64,000 nucleotides of DNA from JAFDWI01 sp964449375 (GTDB lineage Bacteria > Actinomycetota > Acidimicrobiia > Acidimicrobiales > Iamiaceae), in the NCBI GenBank assembly GCA_964449375.1, contig CAYVAS010000006.1, forward strand, positions 1 to 64,000, written 5' to 3'. Below are positions 7,955 through 16,355 of this stretch, piece by piece. The translations under genes were made by a program, and so were the position numbers. Each line of letters opens with the position of its first letter. Within the stretch, counting starts at the first letter, position 1. The notes below the pieces were generated by a model. It did no database searches and was not told where the DNA came from. It saw nothing but the letters and a program-made list of their open reading frames with translations.

Positions 7955-9364
7955 GTGGACGACGACGGCGGTCACGTCGACCTGAGAGAAACCGGACAGG
8001 CGGTGACCTCGCCGACACCGTCGCGCCGGGACGTGATCCGGCACCGGCACCGACGGGGTCTGCAGGTCGTCGCCGAGGCGTACCGGCCGGCCGGCGGCAT
8101 CGACACGGTGGTCGACACGGCACTCGCCACGGTGACCGCACTCGGCCCGGCCCTCGCCGACGACGAGGTCTTCCTGGCCGCGTGCATCGTGGTGCGCGAA
8201 CGGTCCGATCCCGAGTCGATCCGGAGCCCGACCACCGCGGGGGCGCCGGCGCCACGGGGCCTGATGGAGCTGGTCGCCGACGCCGACGGCGCCACCGGTC
8301 CCGCCGAGGGGACCGACGCCGACAAGCGGCGCAGCCTGCTCACCGCGTACGACTCGCTGCCCGACCGCGACCGGGTGGTGCTGTGGTTCACCGCGGTGGA
8401 GGGGAGCGTCCCCGTCGACCTCGCCGCACGGACCTCGATCGGCCGGGTCGACGATGCGGCCACCCTGGCCCACCGGGTGCGCAGCCGCCTGCGACGGGCC
8501 TACGCGCACCACCGGCTCCGCAGCGCCGAACCGGCGACGGACTGCCCGGTCGAACCCGACGACCTGGTCGGGCTCGTCGACGGCGCCACCGGCGGCGCGG
8601 CCGCCGAGGCGCTCGTTGCGCACCGGCGTGGATGCTCACGGTGCCAGGTGTTGACCGCAGAACTGGTGGAGCTGCCCACCCCGTTGCTCACCGTGGCTGC
8701 CGAGTTGCGCCGGCGCCTGGAACCGACCCTCGCCGCGCTCGGCTCCGGCGGTCCCGGAGCGCTGCCACGGTCCGCCGCGGCCACCGAACCGGTGCTCATC
8801 ACGACCACTCCCGGCGTCGCCGCGCCGACCGAAGCGGTGTCGCCGGTGCCCCCGGAGGCCGCCCCCGCCGCGGGTCCTCACGACGCCGGACCGGGCGAGA
8901 CGGAGGATCCGGACCGTCGGCGGCGCATGGCGCTCATCGTGGTCGTCACGGTGGTGGTCGTCGCGGTCCTGGCGGTCACCGGCTGGCTGATCGCCGGTCG
9001 GGCCTCGACCCAACCCGTCGAACCCGGCGAAGCGCCCACGACCAGACCGGTCCCCTCGCCGGCGACGACCGCGGCGGCGACCGACCCGCCCACGACCAGT
9101 TCGGCGACCACGGCCTCCTCGACGAGCTCCACCACCTCGACGGCACCGTCGACCACCGCCCGATCCGGTGGAAGCGTGCCGGCGACCGCACCGGCCTGGA
9201 GCCCGGCCACCCCCGCGTGGACCCCGCCGGCGTCGGCGACCCCCTCGGATCCGGTCCCGACCACCGCGGCAGTGACCACGCCGCCACCCACGACATCGCC
9301 ACCCACGACGGCCGGCCCGCCCCCCACGACGGCCGCTGCAACGACGACGCCGCCGGCGTCGTGA
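7955..9364 (+). CDS. Sigma-region-4-like / zinc anti-sigma-like membrane fusion protein
   Basis: A 469-aa protein with an odd order of parts. Residues ~128-190 resemble ECF sigma region 4 (LPDRDRVVLWFTAVEG, then an arginine-rich recognition-like helix). Residues ~205-235 carry HRRGCSRC (His223, Cys227, Cys230), the H-x3-C-x2-C zinc motif of ZAS anti-sigma factors. Residues ~325-347 form one transmembrane helix, and the last ~120 residues are a Thr/Pro/Ser-rich tail predicted outside the membrane. Sigma region 2 is not recognisable. The start is a GTG at 7955 behind GGGAGG, 19 nt after the upstream stop, so it is probably co-transcribed with the Fe-S oxidoreductase. It may be a membrane-tethered regulator or a decayed sigma/anti-sigma pair. 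Confidence 0.7.
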   Translation: MDDDGGHVDLRETGQAVTSPTPSRRDVIRHRHRRGLQVVAEAYRPAGGIDTVVDTALATVTALGPALADDEVFLAACIVVRERSDPESIRSPTTAGAPAPRGLMELVADADGATGPAEGTDADKRRSLLTAYDSLPDRDRVVLWFTAVEGSVPVDLAARTSIGRVDDAATLAHRVRSRLRRAYAHHRLRSAEPATDCPVEPDDLVGLVDGATGGAAAEALVAHRRGCSRCQVLTAELVELPTPLLTVAAELRRRLEPTLAALGSGGPGALPRSAAATEPVLITTTPGVAAPTEAVSPVPPEAAPAAGPHDAGPGETEDPDRRRRMALIVVVTVVVVAVLAVTGWLIAGRASTQPVEPGEAPTTRPVPSPATTAAATDPPTTSSATTASSTSSTTSTAPSTTARSGGSVPATAPAWSPATPAWTPPASATPSDPVPTTAAVTTPPPTTSPPTTAGPPPTTAAATTTPPAS

Positions 9365-9365
9365 C

Positions 9366-9413
9366 CGGCGCACAACCCCCGACCGTGTCCCGAGGGGGCT
9401 GGTGCCGGGCGCG
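9366..9413. terminator. Candidate bidirectional terminator hairpin
   Basis: Between two convergent genes, the arms CCGGCGCACAACCCCC and GGGGGCTGGTGCCGG can pair imperfectly around a short loop. No T-run follows, so the call rests on position and pairing only. Confidence 0.35.
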
Positions 9414-9436
9414 CGTGGAAGCCTGCGCCGCCCTGG

Positions 9437-10003
9437 TCAGTCCTGGAAGTTCTCCCAGTACCGGCTCGGGGTCGGGCCGCGCTGGCCCTGGTACTTGGAC
9501 CCCAGTTCGGAGGTGCCGTAGGGCCGATCCGCCGGGGTGCTCATCGAGATGAACGAGATCTGGCCGATCTTCATGCCCGGGTACAGCGTGATGGGCAGCG
9601 TGGCCACGTTGGACAACTCCAGGGTGAGGTAGCCGTCCCAGCCGGCGTCCACGAACCCGGCGGTGGAGTGGATCAACAGTCCCAGCCGTCCCAGCGACGA
9701 CTTGCCCTCCAGGCGGGCCACCAGATCGTCGCCGAGGGCCACCCGCTCGGCGGTCGCGCCCAGCACGAACTCGCCCGGATGCAGGATGAACCGGTCGCCT
9801 TCGGGGATCTCCACCAGCTCGGTGAGATCCTCGAGGTTCGTGCGCACGTCGATGATGGGCATCGTGTGGTTCCGGAACACCCGGAAGTACCGGTCGACGG
9901 TGACGTCCACCGACGACGGCTGGATCATCGAGTCCTCCAACGGATCGATCGTGATCCGTCCCGACTCGAGCGCTTCTCTGATGGACCGGTCCGAGAGAAT
10001 CAT
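9437..10003 (-). CDS. dcd: dCTP deaminase, probably dUMP-forming (bifunctional)
   Basis: Converts dCTP to dUMP (or dUTP) for thymidylate synthesis. The 188-aa length and MILSDRSIREALESG start are typical. EGKSSLGRLGLLIHSTAGFV and DGYLTLELSNV hold the nucleotide-binding loop and the catalytic Glu. The HSTAGFVD segment followed by LPITLYPGMKIGQ is the version found in bifunctional deaminase/diphosphatases such as the mycobacterial enzyme, rather than the E. coli type, so dUMP is the likely product (inference from motif). The start ATG is at 10003, with a TAGCCT box ending 9 nt upstream. It is divergent from the MFS gene, with 78 nt between them. Confidence 0.95.
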   Translation of the reverse strand: MILSDRSIREALESGRITIDPLEDSMIQPSSVDVTVDRYFRVFRNHTMPIIDVRTNLEDLTELVEIPEGDRFILHPGEFVLGATAERVALGDDLVARLEGKSSLGRLGLLIHSTAGFVDAGWDGYLTLELSNVATLPITLYPGMKIGQISFISMSTPADRPYGTSELGSKYQGQRGPTPSRYWENFQD

Positions 10004-10081
10004 CGACGGTCGAGGCTACACGGGGCGCCCGGGACGCCTGGTACGGGCGAGACGCAGATCCGCTCCTAGAGTCGAACGGTC

Positions 10082-11755
10082 ATGTCCGTTCGCTCCGCCT
10101 CTCCCGACCTGAGCGGACACGCCCACGTCCACCAGCGTCGGTGGCTGATCCTGGCCACGCTGTGCCTGGGGCTGATCCTGGTCGTGGCGGCCAACTCGTC
10201 GCTGAACGTGGCCTTCCCCAAGATCCAGGCCGCGCTCGGCACCACCCCCAGCCAGCTGCAGTGGATGGTCGACGCCTACTCACTGGTGTTCGCGGTGCTG
10301 TTGCTGCCAGCCGGGGCGATCGCGGACCGGTTCGGACGCAAGACCGCGTTGCAGGTCGGGCTCGCCGTGTTCGGGCTGGCGTCGCTGCTGGCCACCTTGA
10401 GCACCGACAACGGCCAGCTCATCGCGCTGCGCGGCCTGATGGGGGTGGGTTCGGCGTTCATCATGCCCGGCACGCTCTCCATCCTCACCAACGTGTTCCA
10501 CGACCCGGTCGAGCGGCAGCGGGCGATCGCGATCTGGGCGGGTTGCGCGGGTCTGGGCGGCACGATCGGTCCGGTGATCTCGGGCTTCCTGCTGGAGGCG
10601 TTCGTGTGGCAATCGGTGTTCTTCATCAACGTCGTGCTGGCGATCATCGGGCTGGTCGTGGGCGCGTTCCTGCTGCCCAATTCGTCGGACCCCCGCGAAG
10701 CCACCCTCGACCCGGTCGGGGTGTTTCTGGCGATCCTGGGGATCGGCAGCCTGCTCTACGGCATCATCGAGGGCCCGGCCAACGGGTGGACGTCCGCGGA
10801 GACGCTGGGCACGATCGTGCTCGGCCTGGTCGTGCTCGGCGCGTTCGTCGCCTGGGAGCTGCACACCGAACGACCCATGCTCGACATGCACCTGTTCCAG
10901 AACCGGGCCTTCACGCTGGGCTCGATGACGATCACCCTGCAGTACTTCGCCATGTTCGGGTTGTTCTTCGCGGTCGCGCAGTACCTGCAGATCTCCCACG
11001 GCTACACGGCCCTGGAGGCGGGGCTGGCGGGCATTCCGATCGGGGTGATGGGCATGATCGCCTCGCCGCTGAGCGCACCGCTGGTGCGGCGCTTCGGCCA
11101 CCGGGTCGTGGTGGGGTCGGGCCTGTTGATCTCGGCGGCGGGCATGGCGCTGCTGGTCGGGGTGTCCCCCACCACGACGTTCGCGGTGCTCTTCGTCGGG
11201 TTCTGTCTGCTCGGGTGGGGGAACGGCCAGGCCACGGCGCCCTCCACGACGCTGATCATGGCGTCGGTGCCCCGCGCAAAGTCCGGGGTGGGTTCCTCGG
11301 TCAACGACCTGTCCCGTCAGGTCGGCGGTGCGCTGGGGATCGCCGTGCTGGGCAGCGTGATGGCGTCGGTCTACCAGAACTCGATCGGCCACAACGTGGG
11401 CTCCGAATCGCTGGCGGCCCGGGCCGGTTCGTCGATCGAGCAGACCCTGGCCGCGGCCCAGCAGGCCACCGGGGCCGACGCGGCGGCGCTGCATCACGGC
11501 GCGCAGCTCAGCTTCGCCCACGGGTTCGGAATGGCGATGCTCGTGGGCGCGATCGTGCTCACCCTGAATGCGGCCCTGGTGTGGATGCGGGGCATCAGCA
11601 TCGACCCCGACGGCGATCCGCTGATCCACGGTCCGGGTCCGCATCCCGGCGCTCCGGAAGCGATCCGGTCGACGGACGCCGGTGGCCGAAACGGTCCCGC
11701 CCCGCCCGATTCCGGTCGACCCGACCCCGGCGCGGCGGAACGTCAGCCCACGTAG
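10082..11755 (+). CDS. DHA2-family MFS drug/proton antiporter (14 TM)
   Basis: Cytoplasmic-membrane exporter of the EmrB/QacA type, using the proton gradient to expel hydrophobic compounds. The 557-aa protein has ~14 hydrophobic segments. The motif A loop is GAIADRFGRKTALQ after TM2, motif D1-like LNVAFPKIQ lies in TM1, and the motif C region GGTIGPVISGFLLE in TM5 marks antiporters. A ~60-residue hydrophilic Pro/Gly-rich tail follows the last helix. No regulator is adjacent; the closest regulators belong to the other two DHA2 pumps in this window. The 3' end overlaps the convergent exported hydrolase by 13 nt. Confidence 0.9.
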   Translation: MSVRSASPDLSGHAHVHQRRWLILATLCLGLILVVAANSSLNVAFPKIQAALGTTPSQLQWMVDAYSLVFAVLLLPAGAIADRFGRKTALQVGLAVFGLASLLATLSTDNGQLIALRGLMGVGSAFIMPGTLSILTNVFHDPVERQRAIAIWAGCAGLGGTIGPVISGFLLEAFVWQSVFFINVVLAIIGLVVGAFLLPNSSDPREATLDPVGVFLAILGIGSLLYGIIEGPANGWTSAETLGTIVLGLVVLGAFVAWELHTERPMLDMHLFQNRAFTLGSMTITLQYFAMFGLFFAVAQYLQISHGYTALEAGLAGIPIGVMGMIASPLSAPLVRRFGHRVVVGSGLLISAAGMALLVGVSPTTTFAVLFVGFCLLGWGNGQATAPSTTLIMASVPRAKSGVGSSVNDLSRQVGGALGIAVLGSVMASVYQNSIGHNVGSESLAARAGSSIEQTLAAAQQATGADAAALHHGAQLSFAHGFGMAMLVGAIVLTLNAALVWMRGISIDPDGDPLIHGPGPHPGAPEAIRSTDAGGRNGPAPPDSGRPDPGAAERQPT

Positions 11756-12975
11756 ACCGGTGAGCCCCGAAGTGCCCGGGCCGGGCGCGCCGGGTCACGG
11801 TGTGCCGGGTCGCGCGATGGGTGCTCCGACCGATCCGCGCCGTGATCGAGCGTCGTGGAGGGCGCGGTGCTCGCCGGAGTCGTGGTCGGCGGCGTGGTGC
11901 TCGACGGCGGCGGGCTGGTCGACGGGGCCGCTGAGGTCGGGGGCACCCCGGACGTGGTCGGTCCGCCGGGCGTCGTGGTCACCAGACCGGTGCCCAGGAC
12001 GGGGCCGTCGGCCGGCCAGGTGCTGGGCGGCGTGGTGGGAACCGCGACCTGCGCGCTGAATGCGAAGGCCACGTGCAGCGGGTCGTGGTCCGACAGTGGC
12101 TCGCCGTCGAAGCGGGTGAAGCGGTCTCGTTCGAAGGTGTGGGACAGCGGGGTGAGCTCGATGTCGGCGTTGCTGCGGAACGCGATCTTGTCGATGACGT
12201 TCGCGTCGGCGCCGCAGTCGATGACCTCACACACGTCGGTGATGCCGGTCGCGTCCAGGAACGTCCGCCACACCTCGGCGTCCTCGGTCCGGTCGGTCCG
12301 CAGGTTCATGTCGCCACCGACGATCACGGCCTTGCCCGCGGAATGGGTGTTGATGAACTCGGCAAGCTGCACATAGTTGGCGGCTCGGGCCGCGTAGTCC
12401 TCGGGACCCCTCCCGGCTTCTGCGTGCAGGTCGTAGACGTCCACGAACACCCCGGGAGCCAGTTCCATGGTGGTCACGGCGAAGCCCTTGGTGGCCAGAC
12501 AGTCCGAGGCGTTGTCGAGGATGCCGAAACAGTCCTCCCAGGTCACCCGGGTGACCGGGCCGAAGGGCATCCGCGACAGAAAGTTCAGCCCGTCCCCCAG
12601 CAGTGCGTCGGGCCGGTCCGGGTCGGTGCCCATCGGCGGCACCTGGGGTTCGGACAGGTAGGGATGGTCCACCTCGGAGATCAGGTCCTCATGGTAGACC
12701 CGCAATCCGTCCAGGGGCGGGTCGGGGTTGGCGAAGTCCTCCTGGGTGACCACCAGGTCGTAGGCGTTCAGCAGCGGGCTGATGAGCGCCATGTTGACCT
12801 CCGGATTCGACCCGGAGATCACCTCGGGCAGCCCGGCGACGTTGTAGGTGAGCATGTCGAAGGTGCCCTCGACGGTTTCGGTCTCGGCTCCGGCCGCAGG
12901 AGCGACCACGGCGCTGGCGACGGCGAAGAGCCCGACGCACACCGCGGCCAGCGCTCTCCGACGAATCTCCGACAT
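11743..12975 (-). CDS. Secreted endonuclease/exonuclease/phosphatase (EEP) family protein
   Basis: A 410-aa exported hydrolase of the DNase I/sphingomyelinase fold. A signal peptide (residues 1-30, ending PAAGA-ET) precedes the EEP domain, which has DMLTYNVAGLPE (metal-side Asn), TQEDF (metal Glu), DLHAEAG, VGGDMNLRTD and the terminal LSDHDPLHVAFAF with the catalytic Asp-His. A ~90-residue Thr/Pro/Ser-rich tail ends the protein. The substrate could be a phosphodiester in a lipid or nucleic acid; four conserved Cys suggest an extracellular disulfide-bonded fold. The ATG at 12975 follows AAGGGGG, with a TACGAT box about 35-40 nt upstream. Confidence 0.88.
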   Translation of the reverse strand: MSEIRRRALAAVCVGLFAVASAVVAPAAGAETETVEGTFDMLTYNVAGLPEVISGSNPEVNMALISPLLNAYDLVVTQEDFANPDPPLDGLRVYHEDLISEVDHPYLSEPQVPPMGTDPDRPDALLGDGLNFLSRMPFGPVTRVTWEDCFGILDNASDCLATKGFAVTTMELAPGVFVDVYDLHAEAGRGPEDYAARAANYVQLAEFINTHSAGKAVIVGGDMNLRTDRTEDAEVWRTFLDATGITDVCEVIDCGADANVIDKIAFRSNADIELTPLSHTFERDRFTRFDGEPLSDHDPLHVAFAFSAQVAVPTTPPSTWPADGPVLGTGLVTTTPGGPTTSGVPPTSAAPSTSPPPSSTTPPTTTPASTAPSTTLDHGADRSEHPSRDPAHRDPARPARALRGSPVYVG

Positions 12976-13120
12976 CGACGACCCCCTTGTCCTGTGATGA
13001 AATCGTCGATCGTAATCGAAGCGGCGTCGGGCCGGTTCCGCCAGGGTGGTGGCTGGCCAGGCGTCGGCGACGCGATCCGCCGATGCCTGGCGGGGTCGGG
13101 TGCGGTGCGTCCCGGGAGGG

Positions 13121-13741
13121 TCAGCCGGCGTCGTTTGCCGGCCGGTTGGCGAACCGCCACGCCGCGGGAAAGGCGAGCGCGGCGGCTGCGATCTTCACCG
13201 CGTCGGGCAGCAGGAACGGCCGGACGCCCAGTTCGAAGGCCTCGGCGGCGGACACGCCCAGGTCGAAGGCGAGCCACGTGGTGCCGATCGCGTAGACGAT
13301 CAGGGTGCCGGCGACCAGCAGCGCCACGGTCGTCGCCACCTTGCGGTCCGCGCCCCGCTTTGCAAGCGCGCCCACCACGCCGGCGGCCACCACGAAGCCG
13401 ATGATGTAACCGAAGGAGGGCATCGCCCAGCCCGAGCCCGCCTCGGCGAACCAGGGCATCCCGACCACGCCAAGGCCCAGGTACAGCAGCATCGAGAGCA
13501 TGGCCCGCTTGGTGCCCAGCGCGGCGCCCACCACCAGCACGGTGAGCGTCTGCAACGTGAAGGGCACCGGCGACAGGGGCGTGAGGAACGCGAACTGTGC
13601 GGCCAGACCCGTCAGGGCTGCGCCACCGGCGATCAGTCCGGCGTCGCGCACCACCGTGGTCGGCACGGCCGGCACGAGGTCGGCGAGCACCTCGGCACGG
13701 GGGGTCGACAACGGAGTCGGGGAGATCGCGGCGTTCGACAT
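13121..13741 (-). CDS. bioY: Biotin transporter S-component BioY
   Basis: Integral membrane substrate-binding subunit for biotin uptake. The 206-aa protein has about six helices. FLTPLSPVPFTLQTLTVLVV and LYLGLGVVGMPWFAEAGSGW are the BioY family motifs, and PSFGYIIGF and the C-terminal LGVRPFLLPDAVKIAAAA also match. No ecfA/ecfT genes are adjacent, so it would use shared ECF modules elsewhere or work alone. GAGGAG lies about 6 nt before the ATG at 13741. I see no BirA-like operator in the short upstream region. Confidence 0.95.
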   Translation of the reverse strand: MSNAAISPTPLSTPRAEVLADLVPAVPTTVVRDAGLIAGGAALTGLAAQFAFLTPLSPVPFTLQTLTVLVVGAALGTKRAMLSMLLYLGLGVVGMPWFAEAGSGWAMPSFGYIIGFVVAAGVVGALAKRGADRKVATTVALLVAGTLIVYAIGTTWLAFDLGVSAAEAFELGVRPFLLPDAVKIAAAALAFPAAWRFANRPANDAG

Positions 13742-13907
13742 CTGGGCTCCTCACTCTTGTTCCGGAACGGGCCCGATCGGGCTGGAGCGACATTACCGCC
13801 CGGTTTTGCGCCAATCCGCATCCGACCGGGCCAGTGCACCGGTGGCGGGCGATTCCACCGGTGCAGGACATCGCCGGCTGCCTCGGAACGGAGCGGAGCG
13901 CGGACCG

Positions 13908-13913
13908 TAGGCT
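13908..13913 (+). promoter_or_regulatory. -10 box TAGGCT, leaderless-type, of the thioesterase gene
   Basis: TAGGCT ends exactly 6 nt before the ATG at 13920. No Shine-Dalgarno is present between them, so the transcript probably begins at the A of the start codon. Confidence 0.6.
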
Positions 13914-13919
13914 GGGGCG

Positions 13920-14744
13920 ATGTCCGACGCCCTGTTCGACCGTCTCGGCGACGACGGCCCCGGCACCACCCGGGTCCTGCCCACGGGCTTTTCCCGGGGG
14001 CCCTGGTCGCCGGACGCGCTGCACGGCGGACCGGTGGCGACCCTGGTGGCCCACGAGGCCGAGCAGGTTTTCGCGGCGACGTTCGAGGGTCCGTACCTGC
14101 CCACCCGCTTCACGCTCGACCTGGAACGGCCCGTGCCTCTGGAGCCGCTCACGGTGACCACCGAGGTGGTCCGCCCGGGTCGCAGGATCCAGATCGTGGA
14201 GACCCGGATCGCCGACGAGTCGGGGCGTCGTCTGGCCCGGGCGTCGGTGTTGGGGATCCGCTCGGCGGCCCAGCCCGTGCCGGCGGATCTGGTCGCCCCG
14301 GACGACTCCCCGCCACCGCTGCCCGCCGCCGAACAGTCCAGCTTCGACGGGTGGGGTTTTCCCGCTGCCGACCGGGCCTACCACATGCACGCCACCGAAC
14401 ACCGGCTGGTCCGGGGGTCGATCGGGGAGCCCGGACCGGTGGTCGACTGGGTCCGGCTGGTCGTGCCCGTGTTCATCGGCTCGGCGCCGACGCCGTTTCA
14501 ACGGGTGGCCGCCGCGTCGGACTTTCTCAACGGGGTGTCCTGGACGCTGTCGGGACTCGACTGGATCTTCATCAACCCGGATCTCACCGTGACCCTGCAC
14601 CGGTTGCCCGTGGGTGACCAGGTGGCGATCGACGCTGTGACCCGGGTCGACGCGGGCGGGACCGGCACCGCGGAGGCGGATCTCTACGACGCCGAGGGCC
14701 GGATCGGCCGGGCCGTGCAGACCCTCCTGGTCGAACACCGCTGA
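13920..14744 (+). CDS. Double-hotdog acyl-CoA thioesterase family protein
   Basis: Predicted to hydrolyse acyl-CoA to free acid and CoA. The 274-aa length matches TesB-like double-hotdog thioesterases. GPWSPDALHGGPVATLVAHE is the N-terminal hotdog motif (HGGP), followed by PTRFTLDLERPVPLEPLTV. The second hotdog contains ASDFLNGVSWTLSGLDWIFI with the Asp and the conserved NPDLTVTLHR. Physiological substrates are unknown; related actinobacterial proteins often sit with lipid genes, but here the gene is monocistronic. It is followed by a strong palindrome before the convergent chaA-like gene. Confidence 0.85.
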   Translation: MSDALFDRLGDDGPGTTRVLPTGFSRGPWSPDALHGGPVATLVAHEAEQVFAATFEGPYLPTRFTLDLERPVPLEPLTVTTEVVRPGRRIQIVETRIADESGRRLARASVLGIRSAAQPVPADLVAPDDSPPPLPAAEQSSFDGWGFPAADRAYHMHATEHRLVRGSIGEPGPVVDWVRLVVPVFIGSAPTPFQRVAAASDFLNGVSWTLSGLDWIFINPDLTVTLHRLPVGDQVAIDAVTRVDAGGTGTAEADLYDAEGRIGRAVQTLLVEHR

Positions 14745-14789
14745 CCCCGCCCACCCCCGTCCCCGACGCCCGGACCACCCACCCCTCTG

Positions 14790-14840
14790 CGAAATTCGGA
14801 GCGAAAAGGCGGCCATGCGACCTTTTCGCTCCGAATTTCG
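14790..14840. repeat. Perfect 20-bp palindrome between convergent genes (repeat family copy C)
   Basis: Arms CGAAATTCGGAGCGAAAAGG (14790-14809) and its exact complement (14821-14840) flank an 11-nt loop containing GGCCAT. It lies between the 3' ends of two convergent genes and can fold on either strand, so it may be a bidirectional terminator. Its outer arm resembles the 47-bp palindromes at 19877 and 22901 (CGAA-TTCGG-AG arms, CCAT in the centre), suggesting one dispersed family. Confidence 0.75.
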
Positions 14841-14882
14841 TGGGAGGGTCGGGCTCGGGCGGGGCGAGCGCCGGTCCAGCGG

Positions 14883-16076
14883 TCAGGTGACCAGGGTGAC
14901 GGCGTAGACCCCGAACAGAACCAGGTGCGCCACGCCGTGGCCGGTGGTGAGCCGGCTCCTGGTGAAGGTGAACCACGACAGGGCCACGGTGACGCCGAGC
15001 AACACCAGGTTGGTGGTCGACTCGGCGAACACGACCCGGTCGCCGGTGACGAGCCCGATGGTGAGCACCGCCGGGATCGAAAGCGCCAGGGTCGACACCA
15101 GGGCACCGTGGCACAGGTTGCTCACTCGCTGCAGTTCGGCACCCAGCGCGGCGCGCACCGAGGTGAGCGCCTCGGGCAGGAAGACCACCATGGCGATGAG
15201 CACCCCGGAAAGCGCGACCGGGGCACCAAGGCGGCCGAGCCCGTCGTCGAGGAGCGCGGCCATGTCCTGGGACAGCAGCACGATCGGGACCATGGTGGCG
15301 ACGATCACCGCGAGGCGGGTGACCACGACCCCTCGGGCCCCGGCAGGGTCCGACGTCCCTGAGGTGTGCGCGCCGGCCGCCGGTCGGATCTCGGCGCCGG
15401 TGGTGGCCGCGGGCTCGCAGGTGGTGGGCGATGTGGCGGCCTCCGGGAGCGGGACGACCTCACGGAAGTCGTCGGCGCGGGGTCCCATCTGCCGGTACAG
15501 GAAGATGGTGTAGCCCACGACGGTGACCGCGATGACCGGCACCGCCTGGGCGGTGGAGAACTCCCCGGCGGTACCGATCCAGCGGGGCAGGGCGAAGCCG
15601 AGCGTGCCCAGCACGGTGATCATTCCCAGGTAGGCCACCGTGCCGCGACGGTTGATGCGCAACAGGTCGTGCCGGCGCCCCGCGACCACCAGCGACAGCC
15701 CGATGACCAGGTTCAGGATGATCATCGAGACCGCCATGATCGAATCCCGCCCGATCGTGCTGTGGGTTCCGGGGCCGAGGATCACCGCCGAGATCAGGAT
15801 CACCTCGATCAGCACGATCGACAGGGTCAACACGAGCGAGCCGTACGGGTCGCCGAGCCGCCGCGCCAGGGCCTCGGCCTGGTGCACCACACCGAAGGCG
15901 CACACCACGATCACCCCGATCGTGGTGGCCAGGGCCACGATGAGCGCAGCGGCGGGCGCGGGCGGCGCCAGGGCGTCGGAGGCCAGGGTCAGGGCGGCGA
16001 AGGTGGCCCATCCCAGGACGACGCGGTACGCGTCGACGGGTCGCAGCAGACGCAGGGGGTGTGCGTCGTGATCCAT
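14883..16076 (-). CDS. chaA: ChaA-type cation:proton antiporter (Ca2+/Na+:H+)
   Basis: Membrane antiporter of the CaCA superfamily exchanging Ca2+ or Na+ for protons. The 397-aa protein has ~11 helices in two homologous halves. The first alpha repeat GSLVLTLSIVLIEVILISAV matches ChaA closely and holds the acidic transport residue. The second has MVVFLPEALTSVRAALGAEL. A hydrophilic loop of ~50 residues separates the halves. The ATG at 16076 was chosen over an upstream in-frame TTG at 16166 because GGAGAG lies 8 nt before it and homology starts there. A TAGGCT box (16175-16170) would give a leader of about 87 nt. Confidence 0.88.
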   Translation of the reverse strand: MDHDAHPLRLLRPVDAYRVVLGWATFAALTLASDALAPPAPAAALIVALATTIGVIVVCAFGVVHQAEALARRLGDPYGSLVLTLSIVLIEVILISAVILGPGTHSTIGRDSIMAVSMIILNLVIGLSLVVAGRRHDLLRINRRGTVAYLGMITVLGTLGFALPRWIGTAGEFSTAQAVPVIAVTVVGYTIFLYRQMGPRADDFREVVPLPEAATSPTTCEPAATTGAEIRPAAGAHTSGTSDPAGARGVVVTRLAVIVATMVPIVLLSQDMAALLDDGLGRLGAPVALSGVLIAMVVFLPEALTSVRAALGAELQRVSNLCHGALVSTLALSIPAVLTIGLVTGDRVVFAESTTNLVLLGVTVALSWFTFTRSRLTTGHGVAHLVLFGVYAVTLVT

Positions 16077-16169
16077 GATCGGAGCTCTCCGCGCCGGGGT
16101 CGTCCCCGGCCTGGGTGGAGGTCGGCCGGGTCGTCCCGTCCGGCCCGCGGCGTCCGCGTGCGACAACCC

Positions 16170-16175
16170 AGCCTA
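16170..16175 (-). promoter_or_regulatory. Candidate -10 box TAGGCT of the chaA-like gene
   Basis: TAGGCT on the minus strand, about 94 nt before the chosen ATG. It is the same hexamer that appears in the leaderless promoters of this window; here it would give a leadered transcript. Confidence 0.35.
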
Positions 16176-16207
16176 GAGCGGGCCGGACCGTCCCCGACGG
16201 GCCCGCC

Positions 16208-16296
16208 CCGCGGGCGGTATCCGCGGGCGGTCCCCGCACGTTCGATCCCGGACTTTGCACCGTCGACCCCGCCCCAGTCGGGTGAAGCGTGCAAAG
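16208..16296. promoter_or_regulatory. Tandem repeat and long palindrome between divergent genes
   Basis: Two copies of CCGCGGGCGG start at 16208 and 16221 (period 13). Downstream, CTTTGCAC (16253-16260) and GTGCAAAG (16289-16296) form the ends of an imperfect palindrome whose inner parts (GACCC / GGGT) can also pair. The position between divergent chaA-like and acyl-CoA synthetase promoters suggests an operator, but the protein is unknown. Confidence 0.35.
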
Positions 16297-16342
16297 AGGC
16301 GTCCGCGGCCTCCCGCCGGTACCGGGCTGCCCGGTGACTCGC

Positions 16343-16348
16343 TACGGT
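16343..16348 (+). promoter_or_regulatory. -10 box TACGGT, leaderless-type
   Basis: TACGGT ends 7 nt before the ATG at 16356, with no Shine-Dalgarno between. Confidence 0.5.
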
Positions 16349-16355
16349 CTGAACC

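Noticed and set aside
13742..13919. Possible riboswitch or BirA operator upstream of bioY
   Set aside because: The 178-nt region between bioY and the divergent thioesterase shows no conserved riboswitch core and no BirA-like long palindrome.
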